A stretch of 64,000 bases of DNA from Streptomyces sp. WMMB 322 (GCF_900090145.1 NZ_FMHI01000001.1:62001-126000), one strand, 5' to 3'. Shown: positions 1 through 8,520, numbered from the stretch's first letter. A program made the numbers and translations. Notes: generated by a model from the letters alone, not told the origin.

Positions 1-734
1 TGCAGGTGAGTGGCGAGTTCGTAGAGCGGGTCGCCGAGCGTGGCGAGCTCCCAGTCGATCGTCCAGAGCCGGTCCGCGTCGTCCACGATGAAGTTCGCCC
101 GGTGGAGGTCCCCGTGAACAAGGCAGAAGGGGCGGGGGGTCAGCTGTGCCGCCTCGTACATGAGCTGCGAATCCGGCGCGACGGCCGCGCCCCGGATGCC
201 GAGCTGGGCGAAGAGCTCGCCGAACTCCGGCTGTCTCGCCTCGTAGACCTCGTCATGGGTGAAGCTGATCAGGCTCTGCAGGAACTGTGCGCAGTCCTTG
301 AGCTGTCCGTCCCTGCGGGTGCTGATCTCCCACTGCATGACGGTCTCGGCCGGCACGCGTCCCAGTGCCCCGAACAGCTCCATGATCTGGTCCACGACAC
401 CGGCCGTCACGGGGCTGCCGGCAGGCGCAAGCCGGTTGAGCGGGTCTCCCTCGATGAAGCCGAGGACGACCGGGCCGGGGGAGCCGAGGCGAAGGACGGA
501 AGGAATGCGCGGAATCCCGAGCCCGGGAAGAAGCAGCAGCAGTTCTTCTTCGGAGTCGAAGGAACGCCGGTCGAACCAGAGGACTTGCTCCCTCGGCTGT
601 CCGACCTTCAGCCTCGGTGAGCCGGCGAACTCGGCGGAGTCGGGACTCACCACGTACCACTCCCGGTGGTGGCCCTGAAGCGGGCCGTCGATGGTCCCGG
701 CACGTTCGGCCTGTCGGTATGCGTGGGACGTCAT
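1..734 (-). CDS. APH-family phosphotransferase, partial (runs off left edge)
   Basis: Kinase-like phosphotransferase of the aminoglycoside/choline kinase (APH) family. The C-terminus lies outside the window and 244 residues are visible. The Brenner-type catalytic loop HGDLHRANF starts at about residue 207 and the metal-binding IDWE follows at about 226. Upstream residues (VVLGFIEGETLNRL, about 89-102) match the nucleotide-pocket region of the family. The start is the ATG at 732-734 and no strong ribosome site precedes it. The substrate cannot be told from sequence: many streptomycete APH proteins act on small metabolites rather than antibiotics. No resistance context is visible. Confidence 0.75.
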   Translation of the reverse strand, partial: MTSHAYRQAERAGTIDGPLQGHHREWYVVSPDSAEFAGSPRLKVGQPREQVLWFDRRSFDSEEELLLLLPGLGIPRIPSVLRLGSPGPVVLGFIEGDPLNRLAPAGSPVTAGVVDQIMELFGALGRVPAETVMQWEISTRRDGQLKDCAQFLQSLISFTHDEVYEARQPEFGELFAQLGIRGAAVAPDSQLMYEAAQLTPRPFCLVHGDLHRANFIVDDADRLWTIDWELATLGDPLYELATHL

Positions 735-867
735 CGGCTGAGTGACTTTCTTGTGCGGGCACTGACCGGCTCGAGTGGGGGAACCTTACAGTTCCCGTCG
801 CGGGCCGGAACAGATTTCCCCTGTTGAGGCGCCCGATCACCACGGGGTCATCACCCGGGCCGTACGG

Positions 868-1743
868 TCAGTCCGGCATCTGCGGCGTGGAGAGGTTCTC
901 CCACAGCGAGTCGAACCAGGCCTGTGAGTGGGCCAGGAAGGCGTCGTCCTGCTTGTCGTGACCGTCCGGGCCGGCGGAGAAGCGGAAGAGGGGGCTTTCG
1001 AGCCCGAGGACGTCGAAGATCTCCAGTTCCTCGTCCCGGTAGGGCACCCGGTCGCGGACGACTGTGTAATAGCCCATCAGCGCCTCGGTGCCGTTGAGGA
1101 TGTAGATCTTGTGCAGCGGCGTCGCCGCCACGGTCCGTATCTCGCACGAGACTTCGGGCACCTCGTACCTGCCCCGGAACGTACCGAAGGTGTTGCGCAG
1201 CGCCGTGGCCCACGTCCGCTGGATCTCGTGGAGACGGTCCAAGGGGCGCCGGTCGTCCGGGTCGTCGACCAGACGGGGCAGGGCGAGGTCGGCCTGAGGG
1301 CTCGGGACGATGGCACGGACCTTGATCGATCGAGGGAAGATCGTTCCGTCCACGATCGAACGGTGGGGCCGCGCCAGTGCGTTGTTCAAGGTCTCCGTCG
1401 TCAGGGAGTACGTGTCGATCGTGACGTGTTCCGCGCGGAAGGCCTCGTAGAGGCGTTCGGCCAGTTCCGTGCCGGCCGGCTTGGGTTCCTCCTGGGACGG
1501 GCCCGGCCTGGCGACGGTCGGCGGGGCTCCGCGGCCGGGGTCCGTGAGGAGCCCCTGGCGTTTGAGGTCCTGGACGGCCTGGCGGACGGCGGCGCGGTTG
1601 ACGCCGAACTCTTCGGCCAGGTCCTTCTGTGTGGGGATGCGGGCCTCCGGCGGCAGTTCGCCGGAGTCGATCCGCTCACGCAGCGCTGCGGCGACCGCTT
1701 CGTGCGGGGACCGTGCGCCTTTCGCGGGGCTCGTCCTGTTCAC
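868..1743 (-). CDS. GntR-family transcriptional regulator
   Basis: DNA-binding regulator of 291 residues. The N-terminal winged helix (about 15-70) has the GntR pattern: SGELPPEARIPTQ, then DLAEEFGVNRAAVRQAV and a QGLLTDPGRGAPPTV wing. The remaining ~200 residues are an effector-type domain that I cannot assign to a GntR subfamily. The GTG at 1741-1743 (VNRTSPAKG) is preferred because the 40 residues upstream in frame cover operator-like DNA. Two matched inverted repeats lie in the 230 bp between this gene and the divergent small membrane gene, so autoregulation and control of that neighbour are likely. The ligand is unknown. Confidence 0.8.
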   Translation of the reverse strand: MNRTSPAKGARSPHEAVAAALRERIDSGELPPEARIPTQKDLAEEFGVNRAAVRQAVQDLKRQGLLTDPGRGAPPTVARPGPSQEEPKPAGTELAERLYEAFRAEHVTIDTYSLTTETLNNALARPHRSIVDGTIFPRSIKVRAIVPSPQADLALPRLVDDPDDRRPLDRLHEIQRTWATALRNTFGTFRGRYEVPEVSCEIRTVAATPLHKIYILNGTEALMGYYTVVRDRVPYRDEELEIFDVLGLESPLFRFSAGPDGHDKQDDAFLAHSQAWFDSLWENLSTPQMPD

Positions 1744-1777
1744 ACCATGACCGTACAACTTCGCACCAAGACGCGGG

Positions 1778-1792
1778 AGTTGTTGGTCAACT
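1778..1792. promoter_or_regulatory. Candidate GntR operator, copy 1
   Basis: Perfect inverted repeat AGTTG-N5-CAACT just upstream of the GntR start. The same architecture recurs 52 bp away at 1829-1845. A third half-site-like CAACTTCGC lies at about 1756-1764. Inference: autoregulatory operator. Confidence 0.5.
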
Positions 1793-1828
1793 GTTTTCAA
1801 TCTCCGGCCAAGTGGGCAGACTTCGAAT

Positions 1829-1845
1829 AAGTTGGTGGACAACTT
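1829..1845. promoter_or_regulatory. Candidate GntR operator, copy 2
   Basis: Perfect inverted repeat AAGTTG-N5-CAACTT. Its centre (1837) is 52 bp from the centre of copy 1 (1785), about five helical turns, so two dimers would sit on the same DNA face. It lies between the GntR gene and the divergent small membrane protein. Confidence 0.5.
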
Positions 1846-1972
1846 CGCAAGGATGGTTGCCAAGTCAAATCAGGTTTCGCCAAGTAGGCGCAGGTGCTCG
1901 CCAACACAGAGCGCTCCGGTTCCCGCCCTGTCCGACGACGTACGGGCCCGTGCTCGAACGAAGGGGGATGCC

Positions 1973-2149
1973 ATGCCTGTGTTCGCTCTCGCTCTCGCGG
2001 CGGCCGTTATCGGATTCGAGCAACTTGTGGAGTGGCAGTTCGGCCCCGTCGGCGTCATCGGCTTCGTGCTGCTGAGCGTCGGTGTCAAGGCGAAGAACGT
2101 CACGTGCAGCTGCATCGGCGCCGTCGTACTGACGATGCTGATCGTCTGA
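1973..2149 (+). CDS. Small two-helix membrane protein, function unknown
   Basis: 58-residue hydrophobic protein. Two likely membrane segments lie at about residues 2-15 (VFALALAAAVIGF) and 27-37 plus 47-58, separated by a short loop that contains KAKNVTCSC. The ATG at 1973 follows AAGGGGGA at a normal spacing, while the longer in-frame reading upstream covers operator DNA and is unlikely to be translated. It is divergent from the GntR regulator with two matched operators between them, which suggests it is the regulator's target. I do not recognise a function. Confidence 0.65.
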   Translation: MPVFALALAAAVIGFEQLVEWQFGPVGVIGFVLLSVGVKAKNVTCSCIGAVVLTMLIV

Positions 2150-2201
2150 CCACGCGGCGCGCGGTACCGACCCACGCCTTCCGCGCGCCGCGTGCCGGTG
2201 C

Positions 2202-2237
2202 GGGTGGCGCCGCCCCGCGAACGGGGCGGCGCCACCC
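2202..2237. terminator. Convergent hairpin terminator
   Basis: Perfect 16-bp inverted repeat (arms 2202-2217 and 2222-2237, loop CGAA) between the ends of two convergent genes. There is no U-tract, as is common in Streptomyces. Confidence 0.6.
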
Positions 2238-2290
2238 CGGGAACAGGGTGGTGCCTTTCGGGAACGAGGCCGCGCAAGCGGCAACCCGCG

Positions 2291-3541
2291 TCAGAAGATG
2301 TCCGGGCACCAGGCGCGGCGCGGCGTACGCAAGAGGGTGTCCGCCGACAGGGCGGCACCCTCGCGGCGCTCCTCGACGCGGCCCAGCGAGGCGAGCCGCA
2401 CGGCGGACTCGTCGCCGAGGTAGAGGGCGCCCAACTCGGCGATGTCCAGGGCGAGATCGGGGTCTTCGTGCGTGGCCTTGCACGTCGCGCCGTCCGGGCC
2501 GGCCTCCAGCAGGTAGCGGCCGCCGGCCGGCCCTGCCTCGTCGTGGAGGTCCAGGACGAGCCTGCCCTGGACGGGGTAGCTGCGGGCCTCCAGCATCCGC
2601 GGCACGTCGAGGGGACGCAGCCACAGGAAGTCGGCGTGGGTGTCCAGCCGGGCCGCCCGCGGGTCGGGCAGCAGCAGCGGCAGCACGTCGTCGGGGGCGC
2701 GGTGCCCGGAACGTACGCGCGTGATCCAGTCGACGGAGAGCACGAAGAGCCACAGCGCGCGCTCCGCGGACGGGGTGAGGGCGGTCAGGCACTTCACCTC
2801 GGCGGTGTTGTGCGGGAGCTTGTTGTCCCAGCGTTCGCGCACGGTCCACGAGACGAAGCCCTGCGGCTCGCCCTGCGCGTCGCGGTGCACGGCGTGGAAG
2901 GGCGGTGTGAAGTCGTCCGCGGGAAACCGCAGTTGGCCGGTGTGCCGTGCCCACCAGCGGTCGGGCCGGTCGATCACGCCCTGGCGGTGCTGCTGGGTGC
3001 GGAAACGCTCGTGCAGGGCGGGTCCGACGCGGCGGATCTCCTCGCCGTCGGCGAGGTCCAGCCGGCTGCCGTCGTCCGGGCCGGAGAGCCGCGGATCGAG
3101 CCCCGAGCGCGGGACGTCGACCTCCCACTCGGAGGTCCAGGAGGCCGGGCCGAAGCCGTACCGGCCGTAGATCGGGTACTCCGCGGAGATGAGCGAGGCG
3201 AACGCGTCGCCGCGCTCCTTCGCGGCGTCCAGTGCGCTGCCCATCATGCGGGTGAGCAGGCCGCGGCGCCGGTGGGTGGGAGAGACGGTGACGTTGGTGA
3301 CGGCGCAGGACGGCAGGGTGGTGCCGCCGGGGACTGTCAGCTCCTGGGAGAACGTACGGAAGGTGCCCACGCACCGGCCCCTGTCGAAGGCACCCTGCGT
3401 GCGGTCCGGGTCCACGTCGCGGCCGAGCGCCGCCGCCTCCTCCTCGGGCGCGGAGCCGCCGCGGAGAAAGCCGACGGCGAGTGCGCGGTACCACTCGGGC
3501 AGTTCGTCACGGGAGGCGAGGGTGCGGATCTCCAGGCTCAT
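2291..3541 (-). CDS. Eis-type GNAT N-acetyltransferase
   Basis: Acetyl-CoA-dependent N-acetyltransferase of the Eis (enhanced intracellular survival) family, 416 residues and close to the family length. The acetyl-CoA pyrophosphate loop VSPTHRRRGLLTRMM spans about 87-100. The IYGRYGFGPA segment contains the tyrosine (126) that acts as general acid in Eis. The chain ends in CPDIF, and a terminal Phe whose carboxylate serves as base is an Eis hallmark. Eis enzymes acetylate amines such as aminoglycosides and lysine residues; the substrate here is unknown. The start MSLEIRT is chosen because the longer in-frame N-terminus is Pro/Arg-rich and not conserved-looking. Confidence 0.85.
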   Translation of the reverse strand: MSLEIRTLASRDELPEWYRALAVGFLRGGSAPEEEAAALGRDVDPDRTQGAFDRGRCVGTFRTFSQELTVPGGTTLPSCAVTNVTVSPTHRRRGLLTRMMGSALDAAKERGDAFASLISAEYPIYGRYGFGPASWTSEWEVDVPRSGLDPRLSGPDDGSRLDLADGEEIRRVGPALHERFRTQQHRQGVIDRPDRWWARHTGQLRFPADDFTPPFHAVHRDAQGEPQGFVSWTVRERWDNKLPHNTAEVKCLTALTPSAERALWLFVLSVDWITRVRSGHRAPDDVLPLLLPDPRAARLDTHADFLWLRPLDVPRMLEARSYPVQGRLVLDLHDEAGPAGGRYLLEAGPDGATCKATHEDPDLALDIAELGALYLGDESAVRLASLGRVEERREGAALSADTLLRTPRRAWCPDIF

Positions 3542-3723
3542 GCGCGTCACGGTATGGCCGTACGGCGGCTGCCGCACCTGCATTACGGGCCGGCCCGGCG
3601 GTACCCGGGCCGGGGTCGCCCCCGGCTCACACGCTCCTCCGGCCGGCCCACATTCTCGCCGCGGGACGTGCCGGGGCCCGTCGGTCGCCACCCGCACGGA
3701 CGACGGCAGCGGAACCGCCGCCG

Positions 3724-4686
3724 TCAGAACGCCGCGCGCACCTCGCCGACCCGCCGGCCGCCGCCCAGCAGCGGTGAGTCCGCGATGCGCTCCAGCACGG
3801 GGGAGTCCACGCCGAGCAGGGCGAGCGTGCGGGCCAGCACGGGCCCCACCGCGCGGTTGCCGCCGTCGTAGATCTTGAAGGCGAGGGCGCGTCCGTCGGG
3901 CAGCGCCACCGCCTGCACGGACTCCGCCCCCACCTTCGCGAGCGCCCCGGGCACCTCGCTCATCAGCCAGGTGTCGATCCGCTGCGTGCCCGCCACGTAC
4001 TCGGGGTGTGCACGCATCGCTTCGGCGACCCGGCCCTCGGGGCTCTCGGCGGGCGCGAGCGCGAGGTTGCGGAAGACCCGCGCCAGCCCGGCCGGTGTTA
4101 TCGCCATGAGGGGGGCACCGCAGCCGTCCGTGCCGACGTGCGAGACGCGGTCACCGGAGAGGGATTCGAGCGTTTCCGCGATCAACTCCTGGAGCGGATG
4201 GGCCGGTTCGAGGTACGTCTCCAGGGGCCAGCCGTTCGCCGAGCAAGTGGCGAGCATCGCCGCGTGTTTGCCGGAGCAGTTCATCGCGAGGCGGCTGCGC
4301 GCCGCTTCCTCCGAGCCCGCGGAGACGACGGCCCGCGTCATCTCGCCCTGGTCGAGGGGTAGTTCGGGCGGGCACTGCAGAAGGTCCTCGGTCAGGCCGT
4401 GTTCGGCGAGCATCTTGCCCACGAGCTCCAGATGGAACGGTTCTCCCGAGTGGCTCGCGGTGGCCAGCGCCAGCCGCGGTCCGCGGAGTTCGAGCCCTGC
4501 CCGCAGCATCGCGGCGGCCTGCACCGGCTTGTTGGACGACCGCGGGAAGAAGGGGGCGCCGGGGTCGCCCATGGACAGCTCGACGCTGCCGTCGGCGGCG
4601 AGCACGATCAGCGAGCCGCGGTGGTGTCCCTCGACGAAACCGGAGCGTACGACCTCGGCGAGTACGGGGGGCGTCTCGGACGGCAT
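3724..4686 (-). CDS. L-asparaginase, type II-like (bacterial AnsA/Rhizobium-type family)
   Basis: Hydrolyses L-asparagine to aspartate and ammonia. The 320 residues match the asparaginase II family (Pfam PF06089), which is unrelated to E. coli AnsA/AnsB. Visible family segments are RSSNKPVQA (49-57), NCSGKHAAML (136-145, the Ser/Lys and Cys catalytic region) and HVGTDGCGAPL (183-193). There is no signal peptide, so it is probably cytoplasmic. It runs on the minus strand with a 182-bp gap to the Eis-type gene and stands next to rsiG. The start is the ATG at 4684-4686. Confidence 0.88.
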   Translation of the reverse strand: MPSETPPVLAEVVRSGFVEGHHRGSLIVLAADGSVELSMGDPGAPFFPRSSNKPVQAAAMLRAGLELRGPRLALATASHSGEPFHLELVGKMLAEHGLTEDLLQCPPELPLDQGEMTRAVVSAGSEEAARSRLAMNCSGKHAAMLATCSANGWPLETYLEPAHPLQELIAETLESLSGDRVSHVGTDGCGAPLMAITPAGLARVFRNLALAPAESPEGRVAEAMRAHPEYVAGTQRIDTWLMSEVPGALAKVGAESVQAVALPDGRALAFKIYDGGNRAVGPVLARTLALLGVDSPVLERIADSPLLGGGRRVGEVRAAF

Positions 4687-4949
4687 GGGCGGGAGCCTTT
4701 CAGTTCACCGACCCGCTCCCGGCTTCGTCCTCCGGCAGCCCCGGTCAGCCCCGGGCAGCTCCAGGCAGCTCCAAGGCATCCCCGGGCCTCTCCGGTCTCC
4801 TCCCGGGTCCTTCGGCCCCGGCCCTCCGGGGTCGGGCCCGCACGCGGGCCCCGGGCGGGCCGGGGCGCGGTGCGTGCGGGGCCGCGTGGGCCCTCGGCCG
4901 GGGATCCCGGCGGTTCAGGGGGGCGGGGACTGCCGGGAGTGCAGGGGAC

Positions 4950-5495
4950 TCAGGGGAGCAGGTCGTCCACTTGCGCTTCGCCCTCACGGTACCTGCGTGC
5001 GATCTCCTTGCTGCATCCGTCCGCCGTGCGCTGCGTCACCTGCCGCCGCTGCGAGACCTGCTGCTCGTAGCCGACGAGACGGGCCATCGCGTCGTGCAGC
5101 TCCTGGTCGGTGCGGGCGGTCAGGTCGCTCAGCTCGACCTGCGCCAGCATCTCCTCGGCCAGGGAGCGGTATTCGTCGCTCTGCGGTGTGCTCAGCGTCA
5201 CGTGCCGAGCGGAGCTGCGCTGGCTGGACGGGCCGTCCGCCAGGATCTGCGGCAGCAGGTCCAGCAGCGGCGAGCCGGGGGCGCTGCGCCGCGTGAGTTC
5301 GGCACGGAGGATGTCGATGCGCCCCTGGAGCAGCCGTCGTACGTAACTGAGCTCGCCCTCCTCCTGTTTGGCGTCCCGCAGGAGGGCGCGCAGCTGGGGC
5401 AGTTGCATCCCGGACAGCTCGGGCACCTCGGCGGGCCCGGCCGGTCCGGAGGCGGTGGCCTGGCTGGGGGTACGGGCGGCGCCGGTTGCGCTCAT
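4950..5495 (-). CDS. rsiG: RsiG, c-di-GMP-dependent anti-sigma factor for WhiG
   Basis: 181-residue, largely helical protein. It carries two exact copies of the RsiG signature E(x)3S(x)2R(x)3Q(x)3D: E46-S50-R53-Q57-D61, and E144-S148-R151-Q155-D159. In Streptomyces RsiG these motifs bind intercalated c-di-GMP, which lets the protein hold the sporulation sigma factor WhiG. The start MSATGAART has GAAGGGG about nine bases upstream. The N-terminal ~25 residues are disordered (Ala/Pro/Ser). It is divergent from dtd. whiG itself is not in the window. Motif identity is direct; the function is from the characterised family. Confidence 0.9.
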   Translation of the reverse strand: MSATGAARTPSQATASGPAGPAEVPELSGMQLPQLRALLRDAKQEEGELSYVRRLLQGRIDILRAELTRRSAPGSPLLDLLPQILADGPSSQRSSARHVTLSTPQSDEYRSLAEEMLAQVELSDLTARTDQELHDAMARLVGYEQQVSQRRQVTQRTADGCSKEIARRYREGEAQVDDLLP

Positions 5496-5655
5496 GGAAG
5501 GTGTCCCCTTCATCCTTATTGCCCCAATGGCGATGAGAGCAGCGGTACGTACCGCGTGTACGCATCGTGCCACTGCGGGGTGCTTCGGTGCAGCGATCTC
5601 ACACCCATCCGGACCATACGAACAGATCGCCGAGCCGCAGTGCATGATGGCTGCC

Positions 5656-6081
5656 ATGCGAGCTGTGGTGCAGAGAGTGGACGGCGCAAGTGTCGTCGTG
5701 GACGGACGGACGACCGGGGAGATCGCCGGCGAGGGACTGTGCGTGCTGGTCGGCGTGACCCACGACGACACGACGGCCAAGGCCGCTCAACTGGCCCGCA
5801 AGCTCTGGTCGTTGAGGATCCTCGATGGCGAGAAGTCCTGCTCGGACGTGGGTGCGCCGCTCCTCGTCGTCAGCCAGTTCACGCTCTACGGCGACGCGCG
5901 CAAGGGCCGCCGCCCCACGTGGAATGCAGCGGCCCCCGGCCCCGTCGCGGAACCCCTGGTGGACGAAGTGGTGGAGCAGCTGCGGGAATTGGGGGCCGAG
6001 GTGGCCACGGGCAGCTTCGGCGCGAAGATGAGGGTGACGCTGACGAACGACGGCCCGTTCACGGTGCTGCTCGAGGTCTGA
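5656..6081 (+). CDS. dtd: D-aminoacyl-tRNA deacylase
   Basis: Removes D-amino acids (and glycine mischarged on tRNA-Ala) from tRNAs, a proofreading role in the cytoplasm. The 141 residues are the usual Dtd length. The chain opens with [13 protein letters not shown] and contains the [15 protein letters not shown] motif (73-87) that holds the catalytic Thr. NDGPFTV near the C-terminus (131-137) carries the Gly-Pro pair of the chiral-selectivity loop. It is divergent from rsiG, with a 160-bp gap. The start is the ATG at 5656, matching the family N-terminus exactly. Confidence 0.95.
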   Translation: MRAVVQRVDGASVVVDGRTTGEIAGEGLCVLVGVTHDDTTAKAAQLARKLWSLRILDGEKSCSDVGAPLLVVSQFTLYGDARKGRRPTWNAAAPGPVAEPLVDEVVEQLRELGAEVATGSFGAKMRVTLTNDGPFTVLLEV

Positions 6082-6084
6082 ACA

Positions 6085-6185
6085 CTCCCGGTGCTGCTCG
6101 GGAGCCGACCCCTCCCGGCGCCGCTCGGGAGCCGACCCGTTCGGTCCCTGCGGCCCAGAGGCCCGGAGAGCAGAGGCCCGGAGAC
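6085..6185. repeat. Short tandem repeats downstream of dtd
   Basis: Two copies of a 27-bp unit (CTCCCGG...CTCGGGAGCCGACC, from 6085 and 6112), each able to fold as a small hairpin. They are followed by three ~16-bp CAGAGGCCCGGAGA-like units. The repeat lies between convergent dtd and ygfZ and may act as a terminator. Confidence 0.5.
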
Positions 6186-6210
6186 CAGAGGCCGGGAGCC
6201 CGGCCCTCCG

Positions 6211-7182
6211 TCAGGGCGCGACGACGACCTCCTGCGCCGCTGCCGTCGCGTCCTCGCCGACCGCCAGCGCCGCGTCCACGGGCACGTTGCGCTTGACCAA
6301 CGCCAGTGCGATGGGCCCGAGTTCGTGGTGCCGGGCGGAGGTGGTGACGAAGCCGAGCTTGCGACCGTCCGGTCCGTCGCCGGCGAGCCGCACGGCGTCC
6401 CCGTGCACGGGGAGGCGCACCTCGCTGCCGTCGAGGTGGAGGAAGACGAGCCGCCGGGGAGGCTTGCCGAGGTTGTTCACGCGGGCGACGGTCTCCTGGC
6501 CGCGGTAGCAGCCCTTCTCGAGATGCACGGCCGTGCCCAGCCATCCCAGCTCGTGCGGGATCGTGCGGTGGTCGGTCTCCATGCCCAGCCGCGGGCGGCG
6601 GTCCTCGACGCGGAGCGCCTCGTACGCGAGCAGGCCGATCGCCGCGGGGCCGGACTCCGCGAAGGACTTCAGGGAGGAGCGGGGCAGGAACAGGTCACGG
6701 CCGTGCGCCGTCTCCCGTACGACGGTCCCTTCCGGCGCCTCCGTGATGGAGCCCGCCGGCAGGTGCACGACGGCGACCTCCTCGGTCCGGTCGGCGATTT
6801 CGACGCGGTAGAAGAACCGCATGCTCTCCAGGTACGCGATCAGCGCGCCCTGTGTGCCGGGTTCGGTGTGCATCCACACCGTCTCCCCGTCGTCGACGAG
6901 GTAGAGCGCGTGCTCGATGTGTCCGTTCGCCGAGAGGATCAGGGCCTCCGTGGCGTGCCCCGCCGGGAGTTCGCTGACGTGCTGCGTCAGCAGCAGATGC
7001 AGCCAGGAGAGCCGGTCCGCGCCGGAGACGGTGACGACCCCGCGGTGGGAGAGGTCGACGAAGCCCTCGCCCTCGGCCAGGGACCGCTGTTCCCGGAAGA
7101 GGTCGCCGTAGTGCGCGGCGACACCTTCGTCCTGGCCCTCGGCGGCGACGGCGCCGGGCAACGACAGCAGGGGGGAATTCAT
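6211..7182 (-). CDS. ygfZ: YgfZ/GcvT-like folate-binding protein
   Basis: Folate-dependent protein related to the glycine-cleavage T protein. In E. coli, YgfZ supports Fe-S enzymes such as MiaB and tRNA thiolation. The 323-residue chain has the family signature KGCYRGQE (223-230) with the conserved Cys, and a GcvT-like N-terminal domain including VDLSHRGVVTVSGADRLSWLH (written here as VDLSHRG at 42-48 and VSGADRLSWLH at 52-62). It is convergent with dtd. The neighbouring nur gene lies upstream on the same strand 92 bp away, separated by a copy of the GC-rich palindromic repeat. Confidence 0.9.
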   Translation of the reverse strand: MNSPLLSLPGAVAAEGQDEGVAAHYGDLFREQRSLAEGEGFVDLSHRGVVTVSGADRLSWLHLLLTQHVSELPAGHATEALILSANGHIEHALYLVDDGETVWMHTEPGTQGALIAYLESMRFFYRVEIADRTEEVAVVHLPAGSITEAPEGTVVRETAHGRDLFLPRSSLKSFAESGPAAIGLLAYEALRVEDRRPRLGMETDHRTIPHELGWLGTAVHLEKGCYRGQETVARVNNLGKPPRRLVFLHLDGSEVRLPVHGDAVRLAGDGPDGRKLGFVTTSARHHELGPIALALVKRNVPVDAALAVGEDATAAAQEVVVAP

Positions 7183-7213
7183 GCGGCATCACCGGACAGC
7201 ACGAGGAGGCAGC

Positions 7214-7252
7214 GGATGGGGGTACCCCCAGGGCCACAAGGCCCAAGGGGGA
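7214..7252. repeat. GC-rich palindromic repeat
   Basis: Sequence of the form GGGGGTACCCCC followed by AGGGCC-N3-GGCCCAAGGGGGAGG. Related copies are at 8521-8650, 9891-9912 and 17562-17640. It is intergenic here, between nur and ygfZ. Confidence 0.6.
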
Positions 7253-7274
7253 GGTTGGAGGACATACGACCAGC

Positions 7275-7811
7275 CTACGACGGCCCGCGGCCGCCCCTGC
7301 AGGAGCGTTCCCCGGTCTCCGCGCCCCGGGGCCCGGGCGCAGGTTGCCCTGCCGGCCCGGAGTCCGGCTCGGTCGGTTCCGCGGTCCCGGAGGTCTGCGC
7401 GGAGCACTTCGCACAGCGGCCGAAGATGGCGAAGTGCTTCATGTCGGTGTCGAAGCCGAAGGTGGCGAGCAGGCGTTCCGCGAACGGCTCGGCCACCGAC
7501 AGATCAGCCTCGATCACCTCCGTGCAGTCCCGGCACACCAGGTGCATGTGGTGGTGCCGGTCGGCGAGGTGGTACGTCGGGGCGCCGTGGCCGAGGTGCG
7601 CGTGCGAGACGAGACCGAGTTCCTCGAGGAGCTCCAGGGTCCGGTAGACGGTGGAGATGTTCACGCCGCCCGCGGTGCGGCGCACTTCGGCGAGGATGTC
7701 GTCGGGCGTCGAGTGCTCCAGCTTGTCGACGGCTTCCAGCACGAGCTGGCGCTGCGGAGTGAGGCGGTATCCGCGCGCCCTCAGGTCGCTCTGCCAGTCG
7801 GTCGTCACCAC
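7275..7811 (-). CDS. nur: Nur, nickel-responsive Fur-family repressor
   Basis: Fur-superfamily repressor that binds Ni(II) and, in S. coelicolor, controls nickel uptake and the Fe/Ni superoxide dismutase switch. Counting from the GTG at 7811, the histidines fall at the positions reported for Nur: H33, H86, H88 and H90 (nickel site), and H70, H72 and H126 (second metal site). The winged helix spans about 15-68 (GYRLTPQRQLVLEAVD to NISTVYRTLELLEELG). Cys pairs CRDC (93-96) and CAKC (133-136) are also present. The C-terminal ~35 residues are a disordered Gly/Pro/Arg extension. A second GTG lies one codon downstream. Confidence 0.88.
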   Translation of the reverse strand: MVTTDWQSDLRARGYRLTPQRQLVLEAVDKLEHSTPDDILAEVRRTAGGVNISTVYRTLELLEELGLVSHAHLGHGAPTYHLADRHHHMHLVCRDCTEVIEADLSVAEPFAERLLATFGFDTDMKHFAIFGRCAKCSAQTSGTAEPTEPDSGPAGQPAPGPRGAETGERSCRGGRGPS

Positions 7812-7833
7812 ATCGACAGTGTAGAACCGCCGC

Positions 7834-8424
7834 TCACTTGAAGAAGGCGATGCCGTCGTCGGGCAGATCGCCGTCCTTCTCACTCAGGTCCTTGGCGATC
7901 CCGCGCAGGTCGACGGCCTTCTTCAGCTGGGCGGACATGTACGGCTGGAGCGGTACTCCGGGGGCGGCGCGCTCCCCGACCCACATCAGGTCGCCGTTCA
8001 CGTAGCCGTAGAGGCGCTTGCCTCCGCTGTACTCGGCGGAGGACGGCGTGCGGGCGATCGCGTCGGTGGCGAGGTCGATCTGGGGCTTCTGGTCGGCCAG
8101 TTCCCCGTACCAGACCTCGGCGATGCCCTGGTCGCGGATCATCACGACCTCGACCTTGCGCTCGGAGTCGATGCGCCAGTAGCCGCTCTCGGTCTCCAGG
8201 GGGCGGATCTTCTCGCCCTCCTCGTCGAGCTGCCAGCTGTGCGAGACGTACTCGAGGAAGTCACGGCCGTCGTGGCTGAAGGTGACTTCCTGCCCGAAGT
8301 TGCACTTGTCGGTGCCTGGACCGTCCTCTCTGTCGAGGGCGGCGACGCCCGCTCCCTGCCAGTTGCCGAGCAGGAAGGCGAGGGGGACGAGGTCCGGGTG
8401 CAGGTCGGACGGGATCTCGATCAT
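7834..8424 (-). CDS. Ferric nitrobindin-like (FABP-fold) protein
   Basis: Ten-stranded beta-barrel protein of the nitrobindin/THAP4 heme-binding family, 196 residues. The family motif GNWQGAG is at 20-26. In true nitrobindins a C-terminal His ligates heme iron and isomerises peroxynitrite. Here the corresponding segment reads QPYMSAQLKKAV with no His, and the last 40 residues contain none. It therefore fits the 'ferric nitrobindin-like' subgroup said to lack the heme ligand. The ligand is unknown. It is encoded 22 bp upstream of nur on the same strand and is likely co-transcribed with it. Confidence 0.8.
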   Translation of the reverse strand: MIEIPSDLHPDLVPLAFLLGNWQGAGVAALDREDGPGTDKCNFGQEVTFSHDGRDFLEYVSHSWQLDEEGEKIRPLETESGYWRIDSERKVEVVMIRDQGIAEVWYGELADQKPQIDLATDAIARTPSSAEYSGGKRLYGYVNGDLMWVGERAAPGVPLQPYMSAQLKKAVDLRGIAKDLSEKDGDLPDDGIAFFK

Positions 8425-8520
8425 GGGAACTCAGACGGTCGGTACGGACGGGGATGCCTCCCGGGCCGCGAGGCCCAGGGGAGGAGGCTGCGCTGAGGTA
8501 CCTCCCGGGCCGCCAGGGCC

